DNA of 64,000 nt from positions 3,945,051 through 4,009,050 of the forward strand of contig LR594584.1 in assembly GCA_901538445.1 (NCBI GenBank). The letters run 5' to 3'. Below, in pieces: positions 17,851 through 27,618 of the stretch. The notes beneath the pieces were generated by a model. It searched no databases and was not told where the DNA came from. It saw only the letters and a list, made by a program, of their open reading frames with translations. How positions within the stretch are numbered: position 1 is the first letter of the stretch; every line of letters starts with the position of its first letter. The DNA is from Gemmataceae bacterium. GTDB taxonomy: Bacteria; Planctomycetota; Planctomycetia; Gemmatales; Gemmataceae. The position numbers were made by a program, and so were the translations under genes.

Positions 17851-17982
17851 ATGACGCAGCACGAACAACCCATGACTCGCCTGGGCAAGATCCGCTACGG
17901 TCTCGCAGCGCTCCTGCTCGGGCTGCCGCTCCCGATCGTCCTCATCGCGTTCCTCATGCCCGGTTGCGGCGGGAGCCGCTGA
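17851..17982 (+). CDS. Small membrane protein, 43 residues
   Basis: An ATG at 17851 preceded by CCGGAG encodes MTQHEQPMTRLGKIRYGLAA followed by one strong helix (LLLGLPLPIVLIAFLMPG) and a short CGGSR end. The charge pattern, basic before the helix, predicts N-in topology. It has no recognisable family. It sits 45 nt upstream of a second tiny membrane-peptide frame on the same strand, and the pair is followed by a strong hairpin. That makes a small transcript plausible. Expression is not shown by the sequence alone. Confidence 0.45.
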   Translation: MTQHEQPMTRLGKIRYGLAALLLGLPLPIVLIAFLMPGCGGSR

Positions 17983-18026
17983 CGGCCTGAGCGAACGGCC
18001 CGCCCGGTTCTCGCCAGGAGAGACCA

Positions 18027-18137
18027 ATGGCCGCGCACGACTCCTCTGTTCCCGCCCGTCGCGACGTCCCGATGATGGTAATCGTCTTCGCGAGTGCCTT
18101 GCTCGCGCTGGCGCTCGCCTTCACCCGGCCGGGTTGA
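18027..18137 (+). CDS. Small membrane protein, 36 residues
   Basis: An ATG at 18027 with a good SD (AGGAGAG, 6-12 nt upstream) encodes 36 residues: MAAHDSSVPARRDVPMM, then one helix (VIVFASALLALALAF) and the end TRPG. The SD is better than that of most genes in the window, and the stop is followed 17 nt later by a long inverted repeat. Together with the 43-residue frame at 17851 it may form a two-peptide unit. Function is unknown. Single-helix peptides of this size can be regulatory partners of membrane complexes, but nothing here identifies a partner. Confidence 0.45.
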   Translation: MAAHDSSVPARRDVPMMVIVFASALLALALAFTRPG

Positions 18138-18154
18138 ACCGGCGGCCAATCAGA

Positions 18155-18199
18155 AAACGAAGCCGCCGCGAGGAGCGCCTCCCGGCGGCTCGTTCGTTT
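18155..18199. terminator. Bidirectional terminator-like hairpin
   Basis: AGCCGCCG (18161-18168) pairs perfectly with CGGCGGCT (18183-18190). A nested GAGG..CCTC lies in the loop, and flanking AAACGA/TCGTTT sequences extend the stem. It lies between the small peptide gene (plus) and the end of the kinase gene (minus). A-rich and T-rich flanks on both sides make it suitable for either strand. Confidence 0.6.
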
Positions 18200-18213
18200 C
18201 CGTGCGGTCCGAT

Positions 18214-20523
18214 TCACGGTGCCACGGGTGGGTTCATTGTCGTTCGCGGGGGCGGGGGAACCGTGCGGGCGCGCCACTCGGCGGCCCGCTTCGCGTCACC
18301 GGTCACTGTGTACAACTCGACCACCCGATCAATTGCTTTTTGGATCGCCCCGTAGTCCTCGGTGGGGATTGCGTTGTGGCTCGCGATCAACTCCTCGGCG
18401 CCGCCCACGAGGAGCGGTTCGGCGGCGGCGTACTTCTTCTGGCTCGTCAGCACCCCCCCGAGCACGCTCCGGGTCGCGGCGACGACCCACGGGCCCCGCG
18501 ACCCCGGTCGCCCGAGGAGCCCCTCGCGGATGGAAAGGCACTCGCGCAACGCCGCCTCGGCCCGGTCCCATTTGCCGTGGTCCGCGAGGGCCGCCGCGTA
18601 CCGGGCCAGCGCGTCGGCGACGGGTTCGCTGGTGGCCCCGTACTTCAGCCCGGTGACGCGGACCAGCTCCCGAAGGTACTCCTCCTCCCGCTCGGCCAGG
18701 CTCAGGTGGTGGGCCGCCGTCGCCCCGAGTCCGAGGAAGTCGAGGACGTCGACGGCGTCGGGGCCGCGGGCGCTGCGGAGGTCGGCCACGGCGGCGTCGC
18801 AGATGTCGAACGACTTGCGGTGCAACCGCAGGACCCCGTAGGTGCGGGCCAGCGCCTTCTTGCCCTCCAGGGTGGCCGGGTCGGTGGGTCCGAGGTACTT
18901 CACCTGCAACCGGACGGCCTCGGTCAGGAGGCTCAACCCCTTCTCGGTCTCGCCCGCGAGGAGGTACACCTGGCCCAGGTTGGTCATCGCGGTCAGGGTC
19001 TCGCGGTGGGAGTCCCCGTACAGCTTCCGGCACGCGCGCTCCATCTGTTCGACGATCGGCACGGCCTCCCCGGCCCGGCCGCACGCCGCGTACATGATCC
19101 CGACCATCTGGAGCATCCCGACGCGGACCCGGAGGTTCTCGCCCGGCACGGGCTCGGCGAACTTGCGGACGTCCGCGAGAAGGGCCGGGATGTCGATGGT
19201 CGCGCCGTTGGAGCGGGCCGCGTTCTCGCGCAGCAGGTGGACCAGCGTCGAGATCACGATCCGCAGGTCCGTGTCGTTCTCGACGGCCTCGACCCGGAGC
19301 GCCCGCTCGGACTCGCGGGCCCGGTCCTTCTCGTCCCGCTCGCGGCGGGCGTCGGCGAGGGCGGCGACCAACTGGAGCGACCGGAGCCGCTCGGACCGCT
19401 CGGCCGCGAGGGCCGCGTTCCGCTCCACGCGGAGCCGGTCCGTGAACCACGCGGCCCCGGCGACCAGGGCGAGGGTCACGACGGCGCTGGTCGCGAGCAG
19501 CGCGGCGGCCGTGGGGCGGCGCCGGGCCCACTTCCACGCCCGCTCCGGGAGGCCGACCGGGCGGGCCAGGATGGGCTCGCCGTTCAGGAACCGCCGCAGG
19601 TCGTCGGCCAGCGCCGCGGCCGAGGCGTACCGCCGGGCCGGGTCCTTGTGGAGGCACTTCAGGCAGATCGTTTCCAGGTCCGGGGGCGTCGCCGGGACCA
19701 GGTACGTCGGGCGGACCGGGTCGTCGTTGAGCACCTGGACGATGGTGTCCATCGCGGTCGCGGCGCGGAACGGCGGGCGGCCGGTGACCGCGGCGTAGAG
19801 GATCGCGCCGAGCGCGTACACGTCGGCCAGGTGGCCGACCTCCTTGTGCTTCCCGGCGGCCTGCTCGGGGGCCATGTAGCTCGGGGTGCCGAGCACCGCG
19901 CCGCTCGCGGTCAGGTCGCTCGCGCCCTCCCCGACCCGCTTGGCGAGACCGAAGTCGGTGACCTTCGGGGAGCCGTCGGCCGCGAGGAGCACGTTCTGCG
20001 GCTTCAGGTCGCGGTGGACGATGCCCGCGTCGTGCGCCACCTGCATCGCCCGTGCGAGGGTCTCGACGAGAACGGCGGCGTCGCGGGGCGGGAGCGGGTG
20101 CCCCCCGAGTTTGGCGTCGAGCGCCCCGCCCTCGCAGAACTCGAGGGTGAAGAACGGGCAGTCGTTGTGGGTGCCGATCTCGTAGAGCTGGACGATGTTC
20201 GGGTGCCGCAGCCGGGCGATGGCCTCGGCCTCGGCCAGGAACCGGAGCCGCTCCCCCACCGCGGAGTGGTCGCCGCTCAGGATCATCTTGAGCGCGACGG
20301 CGCGGTTCAGCGCCAGGTGCCGGGCGAGGTACACGACGCCCATGCCGCCCCGTCCCAGCTCGCGCTCGATCACGTACCCGGGGACGGCGACCGCCCCGCC
20401 GCCCGCGGGCTCCCTCGACCGTGCGGCCGCGCCGGCGGCGTCGTCCGGCGACTGGGCGACGGTCTCGGAACCGGCGTCGGTCGCACCGGCGGGCGGGGGC
20501 GGGTCGGGAACGGTATCGGGCAT
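18214..20523 (-). CDS. Membrane Ser/Thr kinase with C-terminal TPR region (PknB-like)
   Basis: 769 residues, starting at ATG 20523; a GTG one codon earlier is also possible. A Pro/Ala-rich head of about 48 residues precedes the kinase domain (about 50-320), with glycine loop GRGGMG, ALKMI, HRDLKPQN at 170-177 and canonical DFG at 190-192. One membrane helix lies near 345-370 (AAALLATSAVVTLALVAGAAW). A charged coiled coil and then TPR-type repeats fill the remainder (about 440-760; LTAMTNLGQVYLLAGETEKG). The repeats resemble those of the Kinesin-light-chain-like TPR family and would sit outside the cytoplasm as a ligand- or protein-binding sensor. Confidence 0.85.
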   Translation of the reverse strand: MPDTVPDPPPPAGATDAGSETVAQSPDDAAGAAARSREPAGGGAVAVPGYVIERELGRGGMGVVYLARHLALNRAVALKMILSGDHSAVGERLRFLAEAEAIARLRHPNIVQLYEIGTHNDCPFFTLEFCEGGALDAKLGGHPLPPRDAAVLVETLARAMQVAHDAGIVHRDLKPQNVLLAADGSPKVTDFGLAKRVGEGASDLTASGAVLGTPSYMAPEQAAGKHKEVGHLADVYALGAILYAAVTGRPPFRAATAMDTIVQVLNDDPVRPTYLVPATPPDLETICLKCLHKDPARRYASAAALADDLRRFLNGEPILARPVGLPERAWKWARRRPTAAALLATSAVVTLALVAGAAWFTDRLRVERNAALAAERSERLRSLQLVAALADARRERDEKDRARESERALRVEAVENDTDLRIVISTLVHLLRENAARSNGATIDIPALLADVRKFAEPVPGENLRVRVGMLQMVGIMYAACGRAGEAVPIVEQMERACRKLYGDSHRETLTAMTNLGQVYLLAGETEKGLSLLTEAVRLQVKYLGPTDPATLEGKKALARTYGVLRLHRKSFDICDAAVADLRSARGPDAVDVLDFLGLGATAAHHLSLAEREEEYLRELVRVTGLKYGATSEPVADALARYAAALADHGKWDRAEAALRECLSIREGLLGRPGSRGPWVVAATRSVLGGVLTSQKKYAAAEPLLVGGAEELIASHNAIPTEDYGAIQKAIDRVVELYTVTGDAKRAAEWRARTVPPPPRTTMNPPVAP

Positions 20524-20602
20524 CACCGGGCTCGCGGGACTGGGGCGGCGGGGTCACACCGGGCGAGTGTGATGATACCCGCGGGCCGCACCCGCGGGCA
20601 CC

Positions 20603-22699
20603 CTACGGCTTCTTCCACTTCCCCTTGCCCTTCTTCTTCCCCGTCGGCTGGCTAACGGGAACGGCCTTGCCGCCCAGCGCGCTCGGGACCGCGGCCTCGC
20701 CGTACTTCTTCCGCAGGTCGGCTTCGAGCTTCACGATCTGGTCGCGGAGCAGTTGGGCGCGCTCGAAGTCGAGCGCCTTTGCGGTCTCGAGCATCTCGGC
20801 GTAGAGTTGCTGGACGTACTCGAGGGCGACCGTCAGTTCCATCTCGGCCGGGCCGCCCGCGGTGCCGGTGGCCGCGGCCTGCGCCAACTGGTGCGACTCG
20901 ATCTCCTCCTCGATCGCGTTCTTGATCGCCGTCGTCACCGTCTTCGGCGTGATGCCGTGCTCCTTGTTGTAAGCGAGCTGGATCTCGCGGCGGCGGTTCG
21001 TCTCGTTCATGGCCCGGCTCATCGAGTCGGTGACCGTGTCGGCGTACAGGATCACCTCGGCGTTCACGTTCCGGGCCGCCCGGCCCATCGTCTGGATCAG
21101 CGACTTGTCGGACCGCAGGAACCCCTCCTTGTCGGCGTCCAGGATCGCGACCAGCGACACCTCGGGCAGGTCGAGCCCCTCGCGGAGCAGGTTCACACCG
21201 ATGAGCACGTCGAACGCCCCCTCGCGGAGTTCGCGGAGCACGGTGATGCGCTCGATGGCATCGAGTTCCGAGTGGAGCCACTTGCACCGCATCCCGGCGT
21301 CGCGGAAGTACGTCGTCAGGTCTTCCGCCATGCGCTTGGTGAGCACGGTGACGAGCGTGCGCTCGCCCTTCGACGCTCGCGCCCGGACCTCCGCTTCGAG
21401 ATCCTTCACCTGCCCGCGGGCAGCCTTGATGTGGATAACCGGGTCCACGAGCCCGGTCGGGCGGATCACCTGCTCGACCACCTCGCCGCCGACCTTCTCC
21501 AACTCGTAGGGGCCGGGGGTGGCCGAGAGGCACAGGCAGCACTTCATGCGGCCCTCGAACTCGTCGAACTTCAGCGGCCGGTTGTCGAGCGCCGACGGGA
21601 GCCGGAACCCGTGCTCGACGAGCGTCTCCTTGCGGCTCCGGTCCCCGAAGTACATCCCGCGGACCTGCGGGAGGCTGACGTGCGACTCGTCCACGACCAT
21701 GAAGAAGTCGTCGGGGAAGAAGTCGATGAGGGTGTACGGCGGCTCGCCCGGCATGCGGCCCGAGAACCACCGGGCGTAGTTCTCGATGCCCGAGCAGTAC
21801 CCGGCCTCGCGGAGCATGTCGAGGTCGTACCGGCACCGGGCCTTGAGCCGCTCGGCCTCGAGCAGCTTGCCCTCGGTCTTGAACTGTTCGAGCCGCGCGT
21901 TCAGCTCCTCCTCGATCCCCTTGATGGCGTCCTTCACCCGCTCCTCGGGGGTGACGAAGTGCTTCGCCGGGTAGACGTACAGCTCCTCCAGCACCTTGAT
22001 CGTCTCGCCGGTGAGCGGGTGGATCACCGACACCGCGTCCACCTCGTCGCCGAACAGCTCGATGCGGTACGCGGTCTCCTCGGACGCGGGCCAGATGTCG
22101 ATGGTGTCGCCGCGGACCCGGAACGTGCCCCGCTCGAACGCGATGTCGTTCCGCTTGTACTGGATGTCGATGAGCCGGAGCAGCAGGTTGTCGCGGTCGA
22201 TGACCTCGCCCTTCGGGACGTACACCATCATCCGCTTGTAGTCCGACGGCGAGCCGAGGCCGTAGATGCACGACACCGACGCGACGATGATGACGTCCTC
22301 GCGGCTCACGAGGGCCGACGTCGCGGCGAGCCGGAGCCGGTCGATGTTCTCGTTGACTGACGAGTCCTTCTCGATGTAGATGTCGCGCTGCGGGATGTAC
22401 GCTTCGGGCTGGTAGTAGTCGTAGTAGCTGACGAAGTAGTGGACCGCGTTGTTGGGGAAGAACCCCTTGAACTCCTTGTAGAGCTGGGCCGCGAGCGTCT
22501 TGTTGTGCGCGAGCACGAGGGTCGGCTTGCCGAGGTTCGCGATCACGTTGCTCGCGGTGAACGTCTTCCCGGTGCCGGTCGCGCCGAGGAGTACCTGGAC
22601 CTTCTTGCCGGCGACGAACCCGGCGGTGAGCGCCTCGATGGCCTTCGGCTGGTCCCCGGCCGGGGTGTACTCGGTCGAGATCTGGAACTTGGCGGCCAT
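20603..22699 (-). CDS. uvrB: UvrABC excinuclease subunit B
   Basis: 698 residues, full length for UvrB, with an SD (GGAG) before ATG 22699. The Walker A motif GATGTGKT is at 39-46. The damage-probing beta-hairpin follows (about 93-123, [20 protein letters not shown]). The helicase motifs DESH (in [19 protein letters not shown]) and QTMGRAARN are intact. The C-terminal UVR motif that contacts UvrC ([18 protein letters not shown]) is followed by an unusual Lys/Gly-rich tail. The protein carries damage recognition and strand separation in nucleotide excision repair. No SOS box is evident upstream; a TACAAT hexamer (complement of 22738-22743) is a weak -10 candidate. Confidence 0.97.
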   Translation of the reverse strand: MAAKFQISTEYTPAGDQPKAIEALTAGFVAGKKVQVLLGATGTGKTFTASNVIANLGKPTLVLAHNKTLAAQLYKEFKGFFPNNAVHYFVSYYDYYQPEAYIPQRDIYIEKDSSVNENIDRLRLAATSALVSREDVIIVASVSCIYGLGSPSDYKRMMVYVPKGEVIDRDNLLLRLIDIQYKRNDIAFERGTFRVRGDTIDIWPASEETAYRIELFGDEVDAVSVIHPLTGETIKVLEELYVYPAKHFVTPEERVKDAIKGIEEELNARLEQFKTEGKLLEAERLKARCRYDLDMLREAGYCSGIENYARWFSGRMPGEPPYTLIDFFPDDFFMVVDESHVSLPQVRGMYFGDRSRKETLVEHGFRLPSALDNRPLKFDEFEGRMKCCLCLSATPGPYELEKVGGEVVEQVIRPTGLVDPVIHIKAARGQVKDLEAEVRARASKGERTLVTVLTKRMAEDLTTYFRDAGMRCKWLHSELDAIERITVLRELREGAFDVLIGVNLLREGLDLPEVSLVAILDADKEGFLRSDKSLIQTMGRAARNVNAEVILYADTVTDSMSRAMNETNRRREIQLAYNKEHGITPKTVTTAIKNAIEEEIESHQLAQAAATGTAGGPAEMELTVALEYVQQLYAEMLETAKALDFERAQLLRDQIVKLEADLRKKYGEAAVPSALGGKAVPVSQPTGKKKGKGKWKKP

Positions 22700-22981
22700 T
22701 GGCGCACTCCGGAACCGGCGACCCTCGCGACCCGGCTATTGTACGCGCGGCCACCAGATCCGCGAGGGCGGTTGCCGCGGGCCACGGTCGCCAAACCTTG
22801 TGGGGCGCGTGCGACAATCTCTGGCGCGACACGAGCGCGTTCCCCCGTCGCGGGAGAAGCCGAGCGGCGCACGGGCGCAGACCTCACCCACTTCAAGAAG
22901 ATTGCGCTATCCCACCCCGGGGTCGCTGATTAGGATTCTCCACACCCTCCCACAACATTCCAGTGACCCGAGGCTCGGTTA

Positions 22982-24523
22982 ATGTCAAAGCCGTATCAGA
23001 TCATGCTCATCGCCTGGGTGGTGGTGGGCATCTGGGTGGCCTTCGTGATTTACGTCAATCGCAAGGCTCACCCGAAGGCGCTGTTCTTCCTGTTCATGGT
23101 CGAACTCTGGGAGCGGTTCAGCTACTACGGGATGCGGGCGCTCCTTGTGCTGTACCTGACCTCGGAGACACTCAAGGGGGGGTTCGCGTTCGCGGAGAAA
23201 TCGGCCTACGGCATCTACGCCGCATACGGGGCGCTCGTGTACCTCACACCACTCGCCGGTGGCTACATCGCCGACAAGATCCTCGGCTTCCGGCGGTCTA
23301 TTGTCTGGGGTGCCATCTTGATGGCGGCCGGCCAGTTCACCCTTTCGACCAGCGCCGGAAGTACGCCGCTCCTGTACGCGGGCCTCGCGCTGCTTGTGAT
23401 CGGCAATGGGTTCTTCAAGCCGAACATCTCGAGCCTCATCGGCCGCTTCTACGCCCAGGGCGACCCCCGCCGCGACGGGGCGTTCACGATCTTCTACATG
23501 GGCATCAACATCGGGGCGTTCCTCACCCCGCTGACCTGTGGAACGATCGGCGAACTCGAGGGCTGGAACTACGGTTTCCTCTGCGCCGGGATCGGGATGG
23601 TCGTCGGACTGGGCATCTTCCTTTACACCGCGTCGCAGGGGTACCTGGAGCACCACGCCGACCCGCCCGCTGAGGCCGCGGGGTTGAGGGTCGCCGGCGC
23701 ACCGGCCGCCTACGCGGTGTACCTCGGCACGCTCCTGTTCATCCCCGTGGCGGGCCTGCTGATCCACCAGAACGACGTGATGGACTACCTTCTCGGGGCC
23801 GTCGGGATCTCGGCCATCGGGTACATGGTCTACCTGTCCTTTCAGTTCCCGATCGAGGAGCGCCAGCGGATCTGGGTCGTCATTACCCTGCTGTTCTTCA
23901 CGACGGTGTTCTGGACGTTCTTCGAACTCGCCGGCAGCGCGCTGAACCTGTTCACCCTGCGCAACGTGGACAAGACGATTCTTGGCATCGAGTTCACAAC
24001 GAGTAGCTTCCAGGCGGTCAACGCCTTCTTCATCATGCTGTTCGCACCCGTGTTCTCGGTCATGTGGGTGTGGCTCGCGAAGAAGGGATGGGAGCCGAAC
24101 GCCGCGGTGAAGTTCGCGATCGGGCTCCTGCTGCTCGGGGCCGGCTTCCTCGTCCTCAACCTCGGCAAGGCCGCCGCGGTGAACGCGATGGTTCCCGCGA
24201 TCTTCTTGATTCTCCTGTACCTGCTGCACACCCTCGGGGAGCTGGCCCTCTCGCCTGTCGGCCTGTCGCTCGTCACGAAGCTCGCCCCCGTGAAGGTCGC
24301 GGGCTTCATGATGGGGTTCTGGTTCCTGTCCTCGGCGATCGCGCACCAAGCCGGGAAGTGGATCGCCGGTGAGACGGCGGCCGACAAGGACGCGACCCCG
24401 GAACAGACCCTCGACCTGGCCCTGGGTGTCTTCAACCAGGTCGGGATGTTCGCGCTCGGGTCGGGCGTGCTCCTCTTGCTGCTGTCGCCGGTCATCAAGA
24501 AGTGGATGCACGGGGTGAAGTAG
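22982..24523 (+). CDS. Proton-dependent oligopeptide transporter (POT/PTR2 family)
   Basis: 513 residues with 12-14 hydrophobic helices. The E-x-x-E-R-F-x-Y-Y signature of POT carriers appears as ELWERFSYYGMRALLVLYL near residues 41-59. The PTR2 motif region follows (GGYIADKILGFRR, and later FFKPNISSLIGRFY and GAFTIFYMGINIGAFLTPL). The protein imports di- and tripeptides with protons across the inner membrane, as in DtpA/YdgR. It stands alone, with 282 bases separating it from divergent uvrB. It converges on the rhodanese gene with 5 nt between the stops. Confidence 0.93.
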   Translation: MSKPYQIMLIAWVVVGIWVAFVIYVNRKAHPKALFFLFMVELWERFSYYGMRALLVLYLTSETLKGGFAFAEKSAYGIYAAYGALVYLTPLAGGYIADKILGFRRSIVWGAILMAAGQFTLSTSAGSTPLLYAGLALLVIGNGFFKPNISSLIGRFYAQGDPRRDGAFTIFYMGINIGAFLTPLTCGTIGELEGWNYGFLCAGIGMVVGLGIFLYTASQGYLEHHADPPAEAAGLRVAGAPAAYAVYLGTLLFIPVAGLLIHQNDVMDYLLGAVGISAIGYMVYLSFQFPIEERQRIWVVITLLFFTTVFWTFFELAGSALNLFTLRNVDKTILGIEFTTSSFQAVNAFFIMLFAPVFSVMWVWLAKKGWEPNAAVKFAIGLLLLGAGFLVLNLGKAAAVNAMVPAIFLILLYLLHTLGELALSPVGLSLVTKLAPVKVAGFMMGFWFLSSAIAHQAGKWIAGETAADKDATPEQTLDLALGVFNQVGMFALGSGVLLLLLSPVIKKWMHGVK

Positions 24524-24528
24524 CCCCG

Positions 24529-24855
24529 TCAGTACCGCGGCACGGCGGGGTCGACCGACAGCGACCACAGGTCGATCCCGCCGGCCATCGAGGCCACGTT
24601 GTCCACGCCGGCCTGCTTCAGCAGGGCCGCGCCGCTCAGGCTCCGCACCCCGTGGTGGCAGTACACCACCACGAGCGCGTCGGCCGGCGGCTCGATCTCA
24701 CCGGCCCGCGCCCGCAGTTCGCCGAGCGGCACCAAGAGGCTCCCGGGCAGGGCGCAGAACGCGTGCTCCTCGGGCTGCCGCACGTCCACGAGGAGCACGG
24801 GCGAGCCCGCGTCAATGAGAGCCTTCACGTCGGTCGGGTGGATTTGCTGGATCAT
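24529..24855 (-). CDS. Single-domain rhodanese-like protein
   Basis: 108 residues forming one complete rhodanese domain. LLVDVRQPEEHAFCALPGSL is the CH2A-like segment. The active-site loop is CHHGVRS, with the catalytic cysteine near residue 70, so sulfurtransferase activity is plausible. MAGGIDLWS is the conserved C-terminal element. There is no signal peptide, so it should act in the cytoplasm, moving sulfane sulfur or serving in cyanide/thiosulfate or tRNA-thiolation relays. The neighbours do not suggest a pathway. Confidence 0.85.
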   Translation of the reverse strand: MIQQIHPTDVKALIDAGSPVLLVDVRQPEEHAFCALPGSLLVPLGELRARAGEIEPPADALVVVYCHHGVRSLSGAALLKQAGVDNVASMAGGIDLWSLSVDPAVPRY

Positions 24856-24939
24856 TCGGGCCTACCATCAGGGAACGCTGGCGGGGATGCACTAACGATA
24901 GCAGGCGGCCACCCGCCGAAAATGCCACCGCAATTTCAT

Positions 24940-24969
24940 GAGACAAAAGAACCAGTATCATGCTATAAT
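24940..24969 (+). promoter_or_regulatory. Sigma-70-like promoter for the winged-helix-like gene
   Basis: A perfect TATAAT lies at 24964-24969 in a locally AT-rich patch. GAGACA at 24940-24945, with 18-nt spacing, matches four of six -35 bases. It lies 92 bases before ATG 25061 and points into that gene. Confidence 0.45.
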
Positions 24970-25060
24970 CGGCTAGACCATACTCAGAGAGAGATCCGCC
25001 ATCGTTTGCCCGCCGATGGCACAAGCCGGACTGCGGGGCTACTCCGACCCACGCGCTGCC

Positions 25061-25369
25061 ATGCCCGTTCTCCCCGTGACCCACAACCAGTGGCAAGTCC
25101 TCCGGGCCGTCAAGCGGAGCCGCAAGCCCCCGTGCGGCCGCGACCTGCGGCTCTCACCCACCCGCGGCACCAAGGACGGCTCGTTCCTCACCGTCATGGT
25201 GCGGCTCGGCCTGCTCGAGCGGGTCTCCGGCACCGAGAAGGAGCCGTTCGAGGCGACCTACTCGCTCACCGAGTCCGGCAAGCACGCCGCCGAGTACGGC
25301 GAGTGCGAGTTCCCCTCGGGCATCCTCAACTCGCAGCAGGCCAACCCGAAGCAGCCGAGCAAGGGGTAG
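25061..25369 (+). CDS. Small winged-helix-like protein, putative
   Basis: 102 residues from ATG 25061 (MPVLPVTHNQWQVLRAVKRS); an in-frame ATG at 25016 would add 15 residues and cannot be excluded. The pattern helix-helix-TLTVMVRLGLLERVSGTEK-strand-SLTESGKHAAEYG, with a 'GLL..Y.LTESGK' wing, is like MarR/PadR-type winged helices. The recognition helix region carries SPTRGTKDGSFLTV. It could bind nucleic acid, but no family is certain. A good -10 box lies upstream. Its 3' end has the polar sequence NSQQANPKQPSKG. Confidence 0.55.
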   Translation: MPVLPVTHNQWQVLRAVKRSRKPPCGRDLRLSPTRGTKDGSFLTVMVRLGLLERVSGTEKEPFEATYSLTESGKHAAEYGECEFPSGILNSQQANPKQPSKG

Positions 25370-25452
25370 CGGCCATTTGCGTGTGGCGGGCGGGGCCGCG
25401 GCGCGGCTAGAATCGGCGGCCCCCTCCCCCGTCGCGCCCCGGGACCGCTGCC

Positions 25453-27540
25453 ATGCCGAAACCACTCACGCGCCGCCAGTGGCTCGCGGCGACCGCCGCG
25501 TCGCCGCTCGCCCTCCAACTCCCCGCACCGGCACCCGCCGGGCAAGCGCCGCAAGCCCCGGCCACACTCCCGCCCCTGAACCGCTTCCCGCGGATGGTGC
25601 AGGAATTCTACGTCGAGCAGGTGCGGGCCGCCGAGAAGAAGGGGGCCGAGCTCCGGGCGGCGCTCAAGACGAAGGCCGACGCCACCACTTACGTCGCGGA
25701 CGTGCGCGAGAAAATCGCCAAGTGCTTCGGCCCGTTCCCCGCCAAGACGCCGCTCAACGCGAAGGTCACCGGCACGCTCGACCGCGACGCCTACACCGTC
25801 GAGAAGGTCGTCTTCGAGAGCCGCCCGCAGTTCTTTGTCACCGCGAACCTCTACCTCCCGAAGGGCGCGAAGGGACCGCGGCCGGGGGTCGTCGGCTCGT
25901 GCGGGCACTCCGACGACGGCAAGGCGGCCCCGGCGTACCAATCCTTTGCTCAGGGGCTCGCGAGACTGGGGTACGTGTGCCTCATCTTCGACCCGATCGG
26001 CCAGGGGGAGCGGTCGCAGTACCCGCACGTCGAGAAGCCGGACCGCCCGCGGCTCGGCGTCGGCGAGCACCTCCTCGCCGGGAACCAGCAGTTCCTCGTC
26101 GGCGAGTTCTTCGGGAGCTGGCGGGCGTGGGACGGCATCCGCGCCCTCGACTACCTGCTCTCGCGCCCGGAGGTGGACCCGAAGCACGTCGGCATCACCG
26201 GAAACTCCGGCGGCGGCACGATGACGACTTGGCTGTGCGGGCTCGACCAGCGTTGGACGATGGCCGCTCCGAGTTGCTTCGTCACCACGTTCCGCCGCAA
26301 CCTGGAGAACGAACTCCCGGCCGACACCGAACAGTGCCCCCCGCACTGCCTCGCGCTCGGGCTCGACCACGCCGACTTCCTCGCCGCAATGGCCCCGAAA
26401 CCGGTCGCGATCCTCGCCCAGGAACGCGACTTCTTCGACGTCCGCGGCTCGGAGGAAGCGTACCGGCGGCTCAAGCACCTGTACGGATTGCTCGGTGCCG
26501 AGGAGAACGTGAAACTGCACATCGGCCCGCAGGGCCACGGCTACAGCGTCGAGAACCGCGAGGCAATGTACCAGTGGTTCAACAAGGCGACCGGACTCTC
26601 CGACGCGAAGACCGAACCGAAGCTGGTAATTGAGAAAGAAGCCGACTTGTGGGCCGCCCCGAAGGGACAGGTGAGCGAACTGAAGTCGCGCACCGTGTTC
26701 TCGTTCACAACGCGCCAAGCTCAGGCCGGGCAACTGTGGCGACACTTCTTGACCAGGAACGGGCCGTTTCCTTCCAAGTATTTGAGGGGGGTGCTGGAGG
26801 AGGACTTGAAACTCACACAGCACGAGGGCGCACCAGACTTCCGCATCCTCCGGAACGTCGGCAACCGCAAGTACCCGAGGCCGCACGCGACGGGTTACGC
26901 CGTCGAGACCGAGAAGGGCGTGTTCGCGGTCGTGTACCGCCTCGCGGACGAGGCGCACATCGCCCGCCCGCCCAGGACCGACGCGCCGGCGATCCTGTAC
27001 GTCTCGCACCACAGCGCTGACGCGGAACTGCGTGACGAACCGCTCCTCGCGGAAATGATCAAAGCTGAGCCGAAGGCGGTGTTCTACGCGATGGACGTGC
27101 GGGGCGTCGGCGAGTCGCGGCCGGACACCTGCGGGGGCACGAACCAGTTCCTCACTCCGTACGGCAGCGACTACTTCTACGCGATCCACGGCATCATGCT
27201 CGACCGGCCGTACGTGGGGCAGAAGACGCTCGACGTGCTCCGCGTGCTGGCGTGGCTCACCGACATCGGCCACAAGGAAATACACCTCGTCGCGAAGGGG
27301 TGGGGCGCGATCCCGGCCACGTTCGCGGCCGTGATCTCGGACGCGGTGAAGCAGGTGACGCTCAAGAACTCGCTGACGAGTTATCGCGACGTGGCGATGA
27401 CCGAAACGTACAACTGGCCGCTTTCATCGTTCGTGCCCGGCGTGCTGTCCGCGTTCGACCTGCCCGATTGCTACAAAGTGTTGGAGGCGAAGGGCTTGAA
27501 CCAGATCGAACCCGTTGGGGCAAACGGGAAGATGCCGTGA
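25453..27540 (+). CDS. Secreted alpha/beta hydrolase, acetyl-xylan-esterase-like
   Basis: 695 residues. The N-terminus MPKPLTRRQWLAATAASPLA has a Tat-like twin-arginine and a hydrophobic stretch. The first domain (about 100-400) is a dienelactone-hydrolase/AXE1-type alpha/beta hydrolase: GVVGSCGHSDDGK, IFDPIGQGERSQY, the nucleophile elbow GITGNSGGGT, an acid near QERDFFDVRG and a histidine in GPQGHGYS. The second half (about 430-695) looks like a further, probably degenerate hydrolase-type domain (VSHHSADAEL, AMDVRGVGESRP). It likely removes acyl groups from polysaccharides outside the cytoplasm. The array of 20-bp repeats follows shortly after its stop. Confidence 0.75.
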   Translation: MPKPLTRRQWLAATAASPLALQLPAPAPAGQAPQAPATLPPLNRFPRMVQEFYVEQVRAAEKKGAELRAALKTKADATTYVADVREKIAKCFGPFPAKTPLNAKVTGTLDRDAYTVEKVVFESRPQFFVTANLYLPKGAKGPRPGVVGSCGHSDDGKAAPAYQSFAQGLARLGYVCLIFDPIGQGERSQYPHVEKPDRPRLGVGEHLLAGNQQFLVGEFFGSWRAWDGIRALDYLLSRPEVDPKHVGITGNSGGGTMTTWLCGLDQRWTMAAPSCFVTTFRRNLENELPADTEQCPPHCLALGLDHADFLAAMAPKPVAILAQERDFFDVRGSEEAYRRLKHLYGLLGAEENVKLHIGPQGHGYSVENREAMYQWFNKATGLSDAKTEPKLVIEKEADLWAAPKGQVSELKSRTVFSFTTRQAQAGQLWRHFLTRNGPFPSKYLRGVLEEDLKLTQHEGAPDFRILRNVGNRKYPRPHATGYAVETEKGVFAVVYRLADEAHIARPPRTDAPAILYVSHHSADAELRDEPLLAEMIKAEPKAVFYAMDVRGVGESRPDTCGGTNQFLTPYGSDYFYAIHGIMLDRPYVGQKTLDVLRVLAWLTDIGHKEIHLVAKGWGAIPATFAAVISDAVKQVTLKNSLTSYRDVAMTETYNWPLSSFVPGVLSAFDLPDCYKVLEAKGLNQIEPVGANGKMP

Positions 27541-27618
27541 CGATCCGCGATCAATCCGGGCAGCATGTTGAGGCCCGACACGAAAAACATCTCAACCGCT
27601 TCAGCTTTTCCACGGTTG

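Noticed and set aside
18094-20655. 853-residue plus-strand frame opposite the TPR kinase
   Set aside because: Antisense shadow of a gene with clear kinase motifs; arginine/glycine-rich with no recognisable domain.
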